From NCBI GenBank assembly GCA_026826555.1, contig JAKSZT010053883.1, positions 32,035,282-32,099,281 on the forward strand: DNA of 64,000 bases. The letters are read 5' to 3'. Positions 11,676-21,689 of this stretch are shown here, in pieces (position 1 is the stretch's first letter; every line of letters begins with the position of its first letter). The translations under genes and the position numbers were made by a program. This DNA is from Tolypeutes matacus. Its lineage: Eukaryota; Chordata; Mammalia; Cingulata; Chlamyphoridae. The notes under the pieces were generated by a model. The model saw only the letters and a program-made list of their open reading frames with translations, did no database searches and was not told the origin of the DNA.

Positions 11676-12069
11676 TTTATATTGTCTCAGATGGTGTATA
11701 ATGAGATTTGATAAAGAGGCAGAGTTCAAAACAGCAGCTAGAGAAGCTTCTCCAGTCCTTACACCCAGGAACTTATTTCTAGCCCTAAACTGTATGCCAG
11801 AGGGACCTCCTAATAAACCTTGAAATTTCCCTTGCTCAATGCCTGGCCTCTGTGTTCTTGGAAGGAGAACCGTCCTGGGAAGGTCATCTGGGAACCAAGT
11901 GCCGCCCAGAGCACTGATCTGGAAAACCTGGATGTAATCTAAGGGGCCTCTAGCAATGGCTCCAGTGGCAGAGCCAGAAAATGAATTCCCACTGCAAAGA
12001 TTCTTTCTCCAAATAAGGTGACAATCATAGGTTTTGGAGCTTAGGACTTGGACTCATCTTTTTTCTTTT

Positions 12070-12088
12070 GGGGGGGGGGGGCGGGGGG
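12070..12088 (+). repeat. G-homopolymer run
   Basis: Twelve G residues, one C, then six G residues. It could form a G-quadruplex, but could equally be a slippage-prone mononucleotide tract; its length may also be a sequencing uncertainty. Confidence 0.75.
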
Positions 12089-12464
12089 TTACCATTCAGC
12101 TAGCTACAATGAGCATTGAGGATGGGTCCCAACTCCCTGAGCTTTCTGTCTACCAATGGCTGGTTACCCACAAATGGATACAAGGCTGTGTAGACAAAGC
12201 CTGGCAGAGGGAGCCTGGCTGCTTCACTGCTCCCCTTCCCAGGGCTTCCCTTTTTCCAACCCAATTGCCCATCCTTTTGTTCCTCATTTCGTAGCAACAG
12301 TCTAGTGATGGGGTTTCCCTGGCTTCCCACTCAAATTTACATAAACCATCTGACCTCAAGCAAACGTTCATCATTTCAAGACGCCATAAGAAGGTACAGA
12401 GCTTTACTTTTCCAGGGCCTTTCTCACCCAGAAGGGCAGACAAGGTTCTCATTATTTGTGGGGA

Positions 12465-12605
12465 TTAGAGAGATACATTATAGAGGAAATATTAATTCAA
12501 GCAGAGGGTTCATTCTTTCTTCTTTATCTACAAATTATGCAACCTAATTGTTTTACAATGATTAATATTATTTCAGGGGCCTAACAAACACCATTTACAA
12601 TGCAA
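12465..12605. promoter_or_regulatory. Candidate AT-rich conserved element
   Basis: Contains AATATTAATTCAAG, AATTATGCAACCTAATTG and CAATGATTAATATTATTTC. This is dense homeodomain-like sequence with no repeat signature. Function is inferred only from composition. Confidence 0.25.
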
Positions 12606-13389
12606 ATCTCCTCCAGGCTGTAAAGAGGTAAGGATAATCAGGGAAGGAGTGATGGCTGCTGGGTCGGAGTGAGGCCAGATGGAGCAAGAGCGAAAGGGTC
12701 ACGCTGCTTAGCTTTGACCACAATGTCCAAAAGTGCACATGGCAGCTTCGCCCCTTCCCCTCTCAGCAAAGGCTTCAGGAGTTCCTCCTGGATCTGCCGA
12801 GTTTGCCAATAGCTCCACATCTACCCTCCCTTCCTGAGGCTTCCCTTTACAAAGTCACATACTTTCACTCCTAACCAAGAGAAGGGCACATGACTAGGTG
12901 GTGGGAAGATGGGAAATTGGAAAATAACAACATGGGAAAATGTGTCAAAAGTACCCATCTGTTCTAATCCATCCCATCATTAATTACATGTCCTCCCCCC
13001 ATCAAGAAAGAAAAAGCAGGAGGCCTCCCACTGTTCCGTAGCCCCCATCTCCTGGTGCCATCTCAGTTGCTCGCTGATCTAATGCTTTGATGTCGTTTGA
13101 TTCCTTAAAAGTGTGATTAGCACACACTTTGCACCACACACCCAGTTTTAGCCTTTCCTAGCTAGTAGTTAGAACCCCCTCCCCCCTCCCGCCTCCTCCC
13201 AGGCCTCATCACCAAAATGTCCTTGTGAGATGGTTGCTCTCTCTAACTCAGCTTCCCCCCACAGAGGGGCTCCTAATGCAGAAGGAAAAACCACCTAGTT
13301 CTGCCTATGCTCGAACAGCACAAAAGACATCCTGGGGAAATATCCACTGTCACTCTGGGATGTGATTTCTCCTTTCAGCTTTACTCCTA

Positions 13390-13930
13390 TTGCTCCCAGT
13401 GTCCTGTGTTATAAATGTATAAATTCAGGAAGTGTGAAATTTTCTAGAGAGGAAAGGAAAACATTATAGTATGGCATATACATTGCTGAATAGCTAATTT
13501 GTTAGAGCAACAATATCAGTGCAATGTTGCAACTGGTTTCCTTAGCAACGTTAAAGTACATAGGAAAACAGTTTGGGGTAATAAAATGTTCCCATTTGAA
13601 TTTTGAATAAACTTTCACATGAGGTAAGGAAGTGTTCTAAAAATAAGAGGTTAAGCAATCAATTAACTTATTCAGTCATTCCATGGGACTTTAAAGAATG
13701 GAAATATTGTAATTACCAGAAATATGTTGAACTGCCAGAACTGTGTCTGGCTATGCTGATCAGTTAGATTTTCAAGAATCACTTGGAAATTTTTTCCTCT
13801 TTAACAACCAGCAATGTACAGAAACAGCTCACCTGGGCATTTGGAAGTGAAGAGAGTTTATTCTCAGGGGTTCAATAAACAAAAATATATTATTTCCCTG
13901 GTGCTAAAATTCAGCAGCCCAGACTTCCAA
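13390..13930. promoter_or_regulatory. Candidate conserved element containing an X-box
   Basis: A repeat-free AT-rich segment with an RFX-like X-box at 13536-13549 and further AT-rich motifs (AATCAATTAACTTATTC, TGTAATTACCAG). It directly precedes the hAT pair at 13949. Confidence 0.3.
13536..13549 (+). promoter_or_regulatory. RFX X-box-like site
   Basis: GTTTCCTTAGCAAC fits the RFX X-box layout, two half sites separated by two bases, with an intact right half (RGCAAC) and one deviation in the left half (GTTTCC rather than GTTGCC). Weaker than the site at 32950. Confidence 0.35.
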
Positions 13931-13948
13931 ATCATAATTTTTTTAGAG

Positions 13949-14116
13949 CATTGGTTTTCAAACGTTAGCCCCATGTATAGAAATCCTTCTGGAGGGTCCC
14001 AACCCTAGAGGTTTTGATTCAGTAGGTCTAGGATAGAACCTGAGAATGTGCATTTCCTACAAGTTCCCAGATGCTGCCGATATACCTGGTTCAGGTGCCA
14101 TACTTTGAAAACCATG
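13949..14116 (+). mobile_element. MER5A-like non-autonomous hAT element
   Basis: The ends are inverted repeats, CATTGGTTTTCAAAC and ACTTTGAAAACCATG. The interior carries GATTCAGTAGGTCTAGG, GAATGTGCATTTCCTACAAG and TCCCAGATGCTGCCGAT, which match MER5A. Flanking 8-mers TTTTAGAG and TTCTAGGG agree at 6 of 8 positions, as expected for a decayed hAT target-site duplication. About 170 bp, no transposase. Confidence 0.85.
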
Positions 14117-14124
14117 TTCTAGGG

Positions 14125-14319
14125 CAGGGGTTCTTAACCAGGGGTCCATGAGCTTGAATTAAAATTAAAAAAACCATTATTCTTGTGGGGACGTGTTGGT
14201 GCAGATGTGATATATTTATTAAATAATACACAGTATAGCGTGGACTTAGTAAGGGGTCTGTGGTTTTCTCCTGACTGGCACAGGGGTCGGTGGGAAAAAA
14301 AAAAGGTTAAGAACCCCTG
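14125..14319. mobile_element. hAT MITE with perfect 15-bp TIRs
   Basis: The left end CAGGGGTTCTTAACC (14125-14139) and right end GGTTAAGAACCCCTG (14305-14319) are perfect inverted repeats. The flanking 8-mers are TTCTAGGG and CTCTAGGA (6 of 8 identical). The length of 195 bp and the TIR sequence fit a non-autonomous hAT element, probably of the Tip100 branch. It starts exactly one 8-bp target after the preceding MER5A-like element. Confidence 0.85.
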
Positions 14320-14574
14320 CTCTAGGAGGAGCCTAGAATGTTCATACCTGAGCAACGAAAAAGTGCTTTTTATACCACCTTAAAACAACCTGAATCCTAA
14401 AGCAATGTCACAGTTAGAGCTCCTTTTATTTATCATATATAAAAACATTAAGGAGATGGATCCATTTTCCTGGAAGATGGGGAGATGGAGATGGGCACAG
14501 AGGCTTCATACTTTCTGATGAGGTCAATCAGGAACTTGGGTCCTCACCTGGGATCAGGCCAACACCACGTGGTG

Positions 14575-14665
14575 TGGAGCAGGGACCTTATTTCTAATCA
14601 CCTTTGTCCCCCTGGCTTAGGAGGCAGCCAGGCACCTAGTAGGTGCTCAGTCAAGGTTAGCCAGA
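14575..14665 (+). mobile_element. L2 3'-end fragment
   Basis: Sense L2 terminus: GCACCTAGTAGGTGCTCAGT after a decayed GGACCTTATTTCTAATCACC segment. Confidence 0.6.
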
Positions 14666-14837
14666 TGTGCTTCTGTTCTTGAGTTAAGGCTAGAATCAGC
14701 ACGTACCTCGGTTTTGTTTCGGGTTTTACTAAATGTATTCACAAAGTCATTGATGACAGGAAAATGCTTAAATGGCAGTCCTCGCCCTTTAGTTCCTGAT
14801 ATGATAATCCAGGAGGCCCAGGTAGACAGTCAGCTTG

Positions 14838-14990
14838 TAAAGTGGAAGGTGCCCTGGGCTGGAGTCAGGATATGTTGCTCTGGTCCTGAATTTGCCCCGA
14901 CTTGCCTTCGACCTTGGCCTCTCTTCCAAGAGGGTCAGACCAGTGTACCCTGAGAACCTTTTCCAGCTCCAGTATTGCAGAAGTTAGCCT
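14838..14990 (+). mobile_element. MIR-family fragment
   Basis: CCCTGGGCTGGAGTCAGGA at the 5' side, a GACCTTGGCCTCTCTTCC core and a TTTTCCAGCTCCAGTATTG end, the last typical of MIR3/MIRc-type copies. Confidence 0.55.
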
Positions 14991-15694
14991 TGGTCCTACA
15001 CTTTTTTTTCTCTGTACCAAATCAATTTCTGTTTGAAGTAAAGGAAATTCCCAAATTACTGTTTTGCATCTTGCGGAGGATCGCTTCCCACAGCTAATTT
15101 CTCAACTTCAGTTTCCTTCCTCCAGAAGCTTGCTGTGTCCACGTTTCAATTAATTGCCTATTGGCACACACCCGACTCCAAATATTTGTGCAGCTCCTGA
15201 GAAAGCCTCATTCAGCTAAGTACCTGATCGCGTCAACCTGCTCTCTGGTTCCAACATCTCAGAATATCCAAGCGGGGAAATATGCAAATACCAAAGTCAC
15301 CCAGAGAGAATTCATCAGGGGAGGCAGTCATTGGAGGCAGGGAGAGAGGCTCAGGAGAAAGATATTATCACTCGCTGGAGACAGGGAAATTGGGGTGGGG
15401 GAAGGGAGGAAGGGAGACTCTGAAGCCTGGAGATGCTCACACTATAGCACAGGATGCTGTTTCTTCAGAGAAGAGCTGCCCCCGATCAGCTGAGTTACAG
15501 ATGCAGTATAGAGGCATTTGCAAGGAGGCAGAGCTTGTCTAACAAGCAGGCAGAAAAAGGTATTATTAGAAAGTCTTCTCTAAGTCTCTGTAAATTCAGC
15601 ACTCCTACTTCTTGACAAACACCTACCACTAGAATCACTCTTCAGTGGGCTTTATAACTTTGCAAAATGGTTGGGATTCACTGCTCAGTCACAA
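14991..15694. other. Unrecognised non-coding sequence
   Basis: No repeat landmark was identified. Open frames at 15161-15542 overlap in two phases of the same strand and have no recognisable domain. Confidence 0.4.
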
Positions 15695-15930
15695 AAGTGG
15701 TATGCAGATTTACATAAACCTAGGATCTCAAATGCACAGGAAAAAAAGGCAGCAAAAACAGGCAACATTGACTTGCTTCTAGGTGGTGAGATCATAGAAA
15801 AGTTTTCCTCCTACTTTTTAGCTTTCTTTACTTTCCAAGTTTTCTACAATTACTAAGAAGTACTCTATTGCTCTTAACTTTTAAAAATAAACATTTTTCA
15901 AGTTTTTTTTTCTTGATAAAAAATATGTGT
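15695..15930 (+). mobile_element. Old L1 3'-UTR fragment
   Basis: Typical 3' end of ancient mammalian L1 copies: TTGCTTCTAGGTGGTGAGAT, then CTTTCCAAGTTTTCTACAAT and an A/T-rich tail with TTTTAAAAATAAAC. Confidence 0.6.
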
Positions 15931-16054
15931 TATTCTTTGAAGGTTTGCTTTGCTGTCTTCAAAAAGCCCCTGGTAAAATGCTAATCTGATACCTGGAAGC
16001 AACTGCTGATGAACAGTTCTGCATGGTTTAGTTTGTCATCTTGCTTGACTCTCA

Positions 16055-16162
16055 TCTTAGAAAGATAGGCCAAGGGCCAAGAATTTTGTTTCATTCATCT
16101 TTGCACTCTCAGAGCTTAATACTGGTCCAGGCACAGGATGGGCATCAAATGTTTATTGAATT
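16055..16162 (+). mobile_element. L2 3' end
   Basis: Sense L2 end: TTCATTCATCTTTGCACTC, GGTCCAGGCACAGGATGGGC and AATGTTTATTGAATT. Confidence 0.7.
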
Positions 16163-16164
16163 TA

Positions 16165-16665
16165 CCAAAAACCGACAACAGAGTTTATGGAAGATGCAAC
16201 GGGGAGCAAGATAAACAGTGTCCCTGCCCTTGAAGAGCATAAAGGCCAGTGAGAATGGTGGTTTGGGGAGGGAGGGGGACTTGGGGAAGTAAATAGGAAT
16301 TGCAATAAAACATGCCAGATGCAATGATGGGAACTCTATATTTGGTAGCACATAGCAAGAGCACAAACCAAGACTGGGATGCCAGAAAAGGCTTCCCTAC
16401 AGGAAGTGGCATTCTAGCTGAGAGCTGGAGGATGTGTAGGCACAAGCCAAGCATGCAGAAGGAAGAAGAATGTTCCAGGCAGGGGACCGTGTGAGTAAGA
16501 GCCCCAGAGACAAGTGAGAACATGGCGCGTGGTCGGAATGCAAAGGATCTCCTTTTGGTGGGGGAGACCAGGCCAGGCTAGGAAAGGAAATGGAACCCAG
16601 GATGAGCTTGGAAAGAATACTGGCAGTGTGGAACGGTTTGGGACAGGGTAAAATCAGAGGAGGGT
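16165..16665 (-). mobile_element. L2 LINE fragment, tail-to-tail with the previous one
   Basis: Antisense L2: AACAGTGTCCCTGCCCTTGA, AAGGCTTCCCTACAGGAAG, AGAATGTTCCAGGCAGGGGA and later GAATACTGGCAGTGTGGAAC. The 3' ends of this and the preceding L2 point at each other. Confidence 0.75.
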
Positions 16666-16699
16666 GTATTATGTGGGGGGAGTCCTGGCAAAGAAAACA

Positions 16700-17465
16700 A
16701 CATGAGGATCTTAAGCTCTGACCTAGGGGTAGTGGGCAGTTAAAAATGGGGGCTCCAAGGCCCAAGTTCCCCAATGCACAGTTTCACCCCTAGCCAGCCC
16801 TGCCTTACAGCTTAGTAGGTCAGTGGCACTGGAAATTCTCCTGGCGAGCTCTGATTTCAAAGTTACTCTGTTTCTGGAGACACCGAAAGCAAAATGGCAG
16901 TTAAATGAAGGACAACGTGAGACGCTTCTTCAAAGTTGGCTGGGGCTGTTCCACCTGGCCTGACTGACGGCCTAGTCCTGAGCGCTGATGAAATCCCTAA
17001 GGAAATGAAAGTCGCTTTAAAGTTTGATCAGGCTCTCACACAAGACTTGGTAGTTTTAAAGAAGAAACAAAAAGCACAGCCTGAAAATCTAAGGCACAGA
17101 ATGATAGGACTTTGACAAAACAGTGACACAATGAAGTCTGGTTAATTGCCACAACTCATGGACCCAAGGGAAATGACCAGTGTCAGAAAAGTGGGGAAAA
17201 ATATTTCCTTGATTTCCTCATTTGGGACAAGCTGCTTGCACATGCAATTATACCTACCAAGTGTTAGGAGATGGAAATTGATAATTTCCTCTTCTCTCAC
17301 AGAATATGTGAGCTGGAAGGAGTATCGTTTGCTATCTAGTTCAACAGCTGCATTTTACAGATCAAGAGATCACAGCCCATGAAAGGAAAATAATATGATC
17401 GAGAGAATTAGGCTAGTGTACTTTCACCATTTTTTAACCCATGGGGTTTACACTTTGTGTCTTGG
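16700..17465. other. Mostly unrecognised non-coding sequence
   Basis: A short MIR-like antisense trace is possible at 17340-17420 (CATTTTACAGATCAAGAGAT), but the rest shows no repeat or gene. Confidence 0.4.
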
Positions 17466-17469
17466 GGTT

Positions 17470-17745
17470 TTCTCTGCCTGCCTACCTTGCACTTGCCCTA
17501 TTCCGTTGATGAAATCTTTACTTATCCTTTGAGGCTTGATTAAAATGCCACTAGTCTCTCTGACGCTTTTCCTGTGCCCTCCTTTGGGTTCCCATAGCCC
17601 TGTACATCTCGTACAGCTTTTGTCACGGTCTGCCTTGAACTTTAATGAGTACACATCTGGCCCCTGCACTCGATTCTGAGCCCCCTGAGGGCAGAGACGA
17701 TGCCTCATTCATCACTATATTCTCAGCACCAAGCACAGCTCAGGA
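17470..17745 (+). mobile_element. L2 3' end
   Basis: Sense L2 3' region: TCTCTCTGACGCTTTTCCTG, CCCATAGCCCTGTACATCTC, CCCCCTGAGGGCAGAGACGA, TCATTCATCACTATATTCTC and CAGCACCAAGCACAGC. Confidence 0.8.
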
Positions 17746-17769
17746 GATTAACATTCGTGGAGAAGCTAC

Positions 17770-17945
17770 CAAAAACTGGACGCTGTACTAAACGCTTTAT
17801 ACATACTGTCACATTTAATCCTCACCAAACTCTCTAAGGTGGATATTACTCTGTTTAGTTTAAAGATAAGGAAACAAAGGCTCAGAAAAGTTAAATAACT
17901 TGCCAAAGTCACAGAACCAAGTGGAGCTGCCGAGATTCAGCCAGT
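17770..17945 (-). mobile_element. MIR SINE
   Basis: Antisense MIR: CGCTTTATACATACTGTCAC, TTTAATCCTCACCAAACTC, GGAAACAAAGGCTCAGAAAA, TAAATAACTTGCCAAAGTC and GGAGCTGCCGAGATTCAGCC. Confidence 0.8.
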
Positions 17946-17954
17946 TCTATCTAG

Positions 17955-18090
17955 AGAAGACTTCTCCAAAGTCCTTGCCCTCCCCACTAGACAGCAGGAG
18001 CTCAGTAAGCACCATGAGGCCAAGGACCATGTCGGCCTTGTCCATCACGGTCTCTCCGGCACCTGACACAGGGCCTTGCATTGTAGTAGT
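17955..18090 (+). mobile_element. L2 3'-end fragment
   Basis: Sense L2: CCCCACTAGACAGCAGGAGC, GGCCAAGGACCATGTCGGCC and CCGGCACCTGACACAGGGCC. A separate copy from the L2 ending near 17745, which already reached its terminus. Confidence 0.65.
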
Positions 18091-18939
18091 CTATGGGTGG
18101 AGACTACACAAGGGTGTGCATACCAGCTGGCAGGGTCACGGGGGCCATTTTGGAGGCTGCCTACCACAGAGGCGCAGTTAGAAACGCTCTCAGGTACCAC
18201 TTCAGCAGGATAACCTAATCATGTTCAAGGGCAAAAATTAAAGTGAACACACAGCAAACTTGGAACACACACAGAAACACAAAAATATGACAGCAATGTG
18301 ATTCCTTGGAGATCAAGCAGAAAGCAGGGCCATAATATGGGAAATGTGAGGTGACTGAGCTCCAGGGTTAGGCAAAGTGGGGGATTCTGGAACTATTCCA
18401 GCCACAGTGTGTGTAGAGGCAGCTTTGGGAGGGGCTGGTACATGGCACAAGGGGGAGCAGGGCTGCGCAGAGGACTTTCGCTGGCTGAGACACTCTTTTG
18501 AATTTCTAATTCTCAGGCCAAGTCTCATAGGGGGTTGGGTTTTTAAAAATTCATTTGTTTTTAGCAGAGAAGTTGTAGGTTTACAAGGGGCCTGGCTTTC
18601 TTCCAGGCCACTGCCCAGCTCCCAGGCCCCACTTCCTCCAGTCCCCACTTCCTTGCGGTGCCTCAGCCAGGTTTCCGGAAGCTTGGGGGCAAATGAGGGA
18701 AGGCTCATGGACCCAAGTTTTCATCTCCGCCATCACCTCCAGCTAAGAAATGACTGCATGGAGATAGGTAAAAACATTGAGATTTTCTCCACTAGGTCCT
18801 TTCAATTTTTTAATTATTTTTATTTTTTGTCTTAGGTATTTAGAATAAGGGAAAAAAATCTACCTCTCCGTGTACTTGCTTTCTTTCGTCTATTGCATGC
18901 TGAAAGCTAGATAATTCACATGATTCCACTGTGCCTTGC
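18091..18939. other. Unrecognised non-coding sequence
   Basis: Frames of 131 codons (-, 18313-18708) and 152 codons (+, 18377-18835) occupy the same DNA, which argues that neither is a gene. The segment around 18540-18590 may be a short L1-like piece, not secure. Confidence 0.4.
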
Positions 18940-19115
18940 CTCCCAGGATGCTCAAAACTAACTTCAATATCTGTGTCTCACCCTTGGTTATAACTTCCTT
19001 AAAAGCAAGAAGTTCTATCTAGCTCCAAAGTCCACCTTCCCTGTTAGACAGCTTTTTGTTCCTACGGAGCCTAGCACGGTGTTTCGCAAAGGGATTCAAC
19101 AAAGATTTGTGGAAA
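18940..19115 (+). mobile_element. L2 3'-end fragment
   Basis: Sense L2 in decayed form: TTCCTTAAAAGCAAGAAGTT, TTGTTCCTACGGAGCCTAGC and GGGATTCAACAAAGATTTGT. Confidence 0.6.
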
Positions 19116-19203
19116 TTAAATCAAATGTCCAAGCACAGCATCTCCCCCCATCCCAGTGATTTCCAATCTCCCTTTTGATTTCTTTTTAAAAGACCAATCT
19201 TAC

Positions 19204-19248
19204 TGTATATGTGTTTTTATTGTGACCTGTAATAAAAACACATATACA
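19204..19248. repeat. Perfect 18-bp inverted repeat with 9-nt loop
   Basis: Arms 19204-19221 (TGTATATGTGTTTTTATT) and 19231-19248 (AATAAAAACACATATACA) are exact reverse complements; the loop is GTGACCTGT. It sits just after an L2 fragment and just before an (AAATA)n-like run. The element type is unknown; it could be the core of a small MITE or a chance hairpin. Confidence 0.9.
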
Positions 19249-19271
19249 ATTCTTTTGGTAGGCAGGCAGGG

Positions 19272-19298
19272 AATAAATGAATAAATAAACAAATAAAT
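19272..19298 (+). repeat. AAAT-type simple repeat
   Basis: Repeated AATA/AAAC tetramers (AATAAATGAATAAATAAACA), possibly a degenerate retroposon tail. Confidence 0.7.
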
Positions 19299-19319
19299 GG
19301 ATAACGGACTCCTTCCTGC

Positions 19320-19645
19320 CTGGGGGTGCTTGTGCAGGGCTTTGTCAGCTCTGTCTCCAGAAAAATCCACCCTAACACATTATAAGCAAGGAAATGACAG
19401 TTTGGAGCTCAGAGGGTTCCTTTTTTAAAAAAAAACCTAGATAAGCTTGGGTGCCTCAAGTAAATTCCCCTTTGATTGGTATGTTTCATCAGTTGAACTC
19501 TAATTGGTGCAAACAGGTAATTTGGAGATTACAAGATTTATTCTTCTATAACAGTGATTACTGATTGCTAATGATAGTGCTGATTTTTAGGTGTTTAAAA
19601 CCTTGACAGTTACAATACTCATGTAATTTACTACAGAGTCTTAGA
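19320..19645. other. Unique AT-rich sequence
   Basis: No repeat recognised. The part from 19480 to 19620 includes CAGTGATTACTGATTGC and resembles constrained non-coding sequence. Confidence 0.35.
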
Positions 19646-19649
19646 GACA

Positions 19650-19775
19650 GCCTTCTACAGATCCCTGAGGACAGAGGCGGCGTCCTCCATGAGCTCTGCC
19701 CAGTGCCCCAGTGGAAATGTGTGTGAATAAATGCTCATTAGTATTAATAATAATAATAGTAACAGTAATAATAAC
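19650..19775 (+). mobile_element. L2/MIR-type 3' tail with (TAA)n
   Basis: CATGAGCTCTGCCCAGTGCC leads to ATAAATGCTCATTAGTATTA and then a TAATAATAATAG run, the shared L2/MIR terminus followed by a short expansion. Confidence 0.6.
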
Positions 19776-20439
19776 CACAGACTGTAAAGCACTCACCCAG
19801 AGTACTGAGTCATACAATCTGCTTGCAATTGCATGGATTTTAAAATGTATACCTTCTCTTACCAATGCCAAACTCAATGGATCATTAGGATTATTAGTTC
19901 TAGAAATAATTGGCCTTAGAGGCACATCATAAAAGGACAAAGTCTTACACTCTCTTCCCTGACATTTGGAGAGCTTCTGGTTGGGAAGAACTACTAAGTA
20001 GCTGCCTTCCTGCCACTCCAGGGAAAGGAGCTAAACAAGGCTGCCCTGGCCTGGTGCCAGCTCAGGAGCTGGGCACCGCCTTTGGGCGCTTTCCCTTGTT
20101 ATCCCATGTTAACAGGCCAGGCACTAACATGTCAAAACCCTAGTGTGTGAAGTGAATGGAAAGTGGCAGTGCCCAGACAGGAAAGTTGCCTCCACCCAGA
20201 CAGCCGTGCAAGCAGGGCGTGGACACCCAGTCCTGCTGGGATTCGGCTTGGCACACAAGCACACTTGCCCATAAAGGGAGCAGAAGTAATAAATGGAGGC
20301 CAACTAATTCAGAAATATGTGCCAATTACCACTGGGTGGGGTGCTGTACCCAGACCACAATAGCCACTCCCCCCAGCCTCAGTGCCTATTTAAGTTTCCT
20401 TTTTGTTAAGACTTTAAGGGAATAATATCTGAATATCCC
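19776..20439. other. Unrecognised non-coding sequence
   Basis: No repeat, exon or RNA gene is recognised. Overlapping frames at 20140-20425 on both strands are not credible genes. Confidence 0.4.
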
Positions 20440-20576
20440 ACCTTCTATTTCCTACCTCTGAGCCTTTGCACCAGCTGTTCACTGCCTATGTTATGCTTTT
20501 CCTCTTATCTATCAAGGGCTAGCTCAATGCCCCTTCTTTCTCTTATTCTCCCTTCCCTCTCCTTTCCATGCTAGTA

Positions 20577-21002
20577 TGATGGGTTAAATGGTGCTGCCCC
20601 CCCCCCCCCCCCGCCAAATATATGCTTAACCTAACCCCTGGTCTCATGAAGGCAGCCTTATTTGGAAAGAAGGTCTTTGAAGACAGTAGTTAAGATGAGG
20701 CCAAACAGGAGTAGGGTAGGCTTTCATCAGACATGACTGGCGTCCTTATAGGAAGAGGGACATTCGTACAGAGGCAGAGACTGAAGTGATGCACCTGCAA
20801 GCCAAGGATGGCTGGCAAACACCAGAAGCTGCAAGAACCACTGAAAGATTCTCCCCTACGGGTTTCAGAGCATGGCCCTCCTGACACCTTGATTTTGGAC
20901 TTTGGACTCCTGCCCTCCAGAAGTGTGAGACAGTACATGTCTATTGTTTTAGGCCACCCAGTCTGTGGCCATTTGTTAAGGCAGCCCTAAGAAACAAAGA
21001 CA
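20577..21002 (+). mobile_element. MLT1-type LTR
   Basis: Starts TGATGGGTTAAATGGTGCTG, carries CTTATTTGGAAAGAAGG, GGCGTCCTTATAGGAAGAGG, TGCACCTGCAAGCCAAGG, CTTGATTTTGGACTTTGG and TGTGGCCATTTGTTAAGGCA, and ends GAAACAAAGACA. A C16 run at 20597-20612 lies in the usual CCCCC position, probably an expansion. Confidence 0.8.
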
Positions 21003-21143
21003 CTTGGTAATGCCTCCCTTCTCTGAACTCCCATGAAATTCTGTTGGCACTCTGAGTGCTGGTTGCACTTTGAGCAGTGCCAGTTACCTGGGCACATGTA
21101 TCCTCACTAGTTTGTGAGTTCAAGTCCTAGATAATCATGCCTC

Positions 21144-21262
21144 AAAAACTGTGGTGTTGAGGAGTGGCTGTAGATTGGTGATTGAGTGCCTGCTTCCTGT
21201 ATACAAGGTCCCGGGTTCAATCCCCAGTGTCTCCTTAAAAAAAACCCAAAAACCTGTGGTGT
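21144..21262 (+). mobile_element. tRNA-headed SINE (DAS-like) with TSD
   Basis: The SINE (21158-21247) has a B box region CCGGGTTCAATCCCCAG and an A-rich end (CTCCTTAAAAAAAACCC). Flanks AAAAACTGTGGTGT (21144-21157) and AAAAACCTGTGGTGT (21248-21262) are the target duplication, differing by one inserted C. About 90 bp, with no long tail body. Transcription would be by RNA polymerase III if active. Confidence 0.8.
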
Positions 21263-21347
21263 GTCCTACCACACCCAGCATAATTCCTTGCATGTGATTG
21301 GTGTTTGGTGGAGCTATTTTGGTTCAATCACAAGCTTTCCTCTAAGT

Positions 21348-21500
21348 TTGTAGAATCATACAACTTTAGAGCCAAGAGGACCATTGAGGACATCTATTTA
21401 AGCTTTTCATTTTAGGGATGAGGAAACAAAGGTTCAGGGGGATGGAGCAAGTCACCTAAGAACTTTCAAGAAGTGACAGGGTCAGACAGAAGTTTTTTTA
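21348..21500 (-). mobile_element. MIR-family fragment
   Basis: Antisense MIR3/MIRc type: GTAGAATCATACAACTTTAG, TTCATTTTAGGGATGAGGAA, CAAAGGTTCAGGGGGATGGA and CAAGTCACCTAAGAAC. Confidence 0.65.
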
Positions 21501-21689
21501 GCTAGAAGGGTCTAAGAAAGAATATCCCCAGTCATCTACAAGTAAACATACTCCTTGACATTTTGCTCTCAGGCAAGGTCAGATTTTATCATTAAATCCC
21601 AGTGCCCATGGCCACCCAGGTTTCTCAGCTATTTGTGATATGACCCAACCACTGCCCTTCATTTAGGTTCATATTCAGGACCACCATGG

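Larger units (their letters stand above)
11676..13940. other. Unique block, candidate regulatory DNA in its right half
   Basis: No interspersed repeat is recognised over about 2.2 kb. The right half (from about 12465) alternates AT-rich homeodomain-like motifs and GC-richer spacers. Overlapping opposite-strand frames at 12034-12452 have no recognisable domain. Confidence 0.4.
20440..21310 (+). mobile_element. L2 LINE split by an LTR and a SINE
   Basis: L2 pieces lie at about 20440-20576 (GAGCCTTTGCACCAGCTGTT), 21003-21157 (CTAGTTTGTGAGTTCAAGTC) and 21263-21310 (the decayed terminal CAGCATAATTCCTTGC). The order of pieces is consistent with one sense L2 interrupted first by the MLT1-type LTR and later by the tRNA-headed SINE. 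Confidence 0.65.

Noticed and set aside
19204..19248. Transcription terminator or microRNA precursor
   Set aside because: Hairpin is shorter than usual precursors and bacterial-type terminators do not apply; kept only as a structural curiosity.
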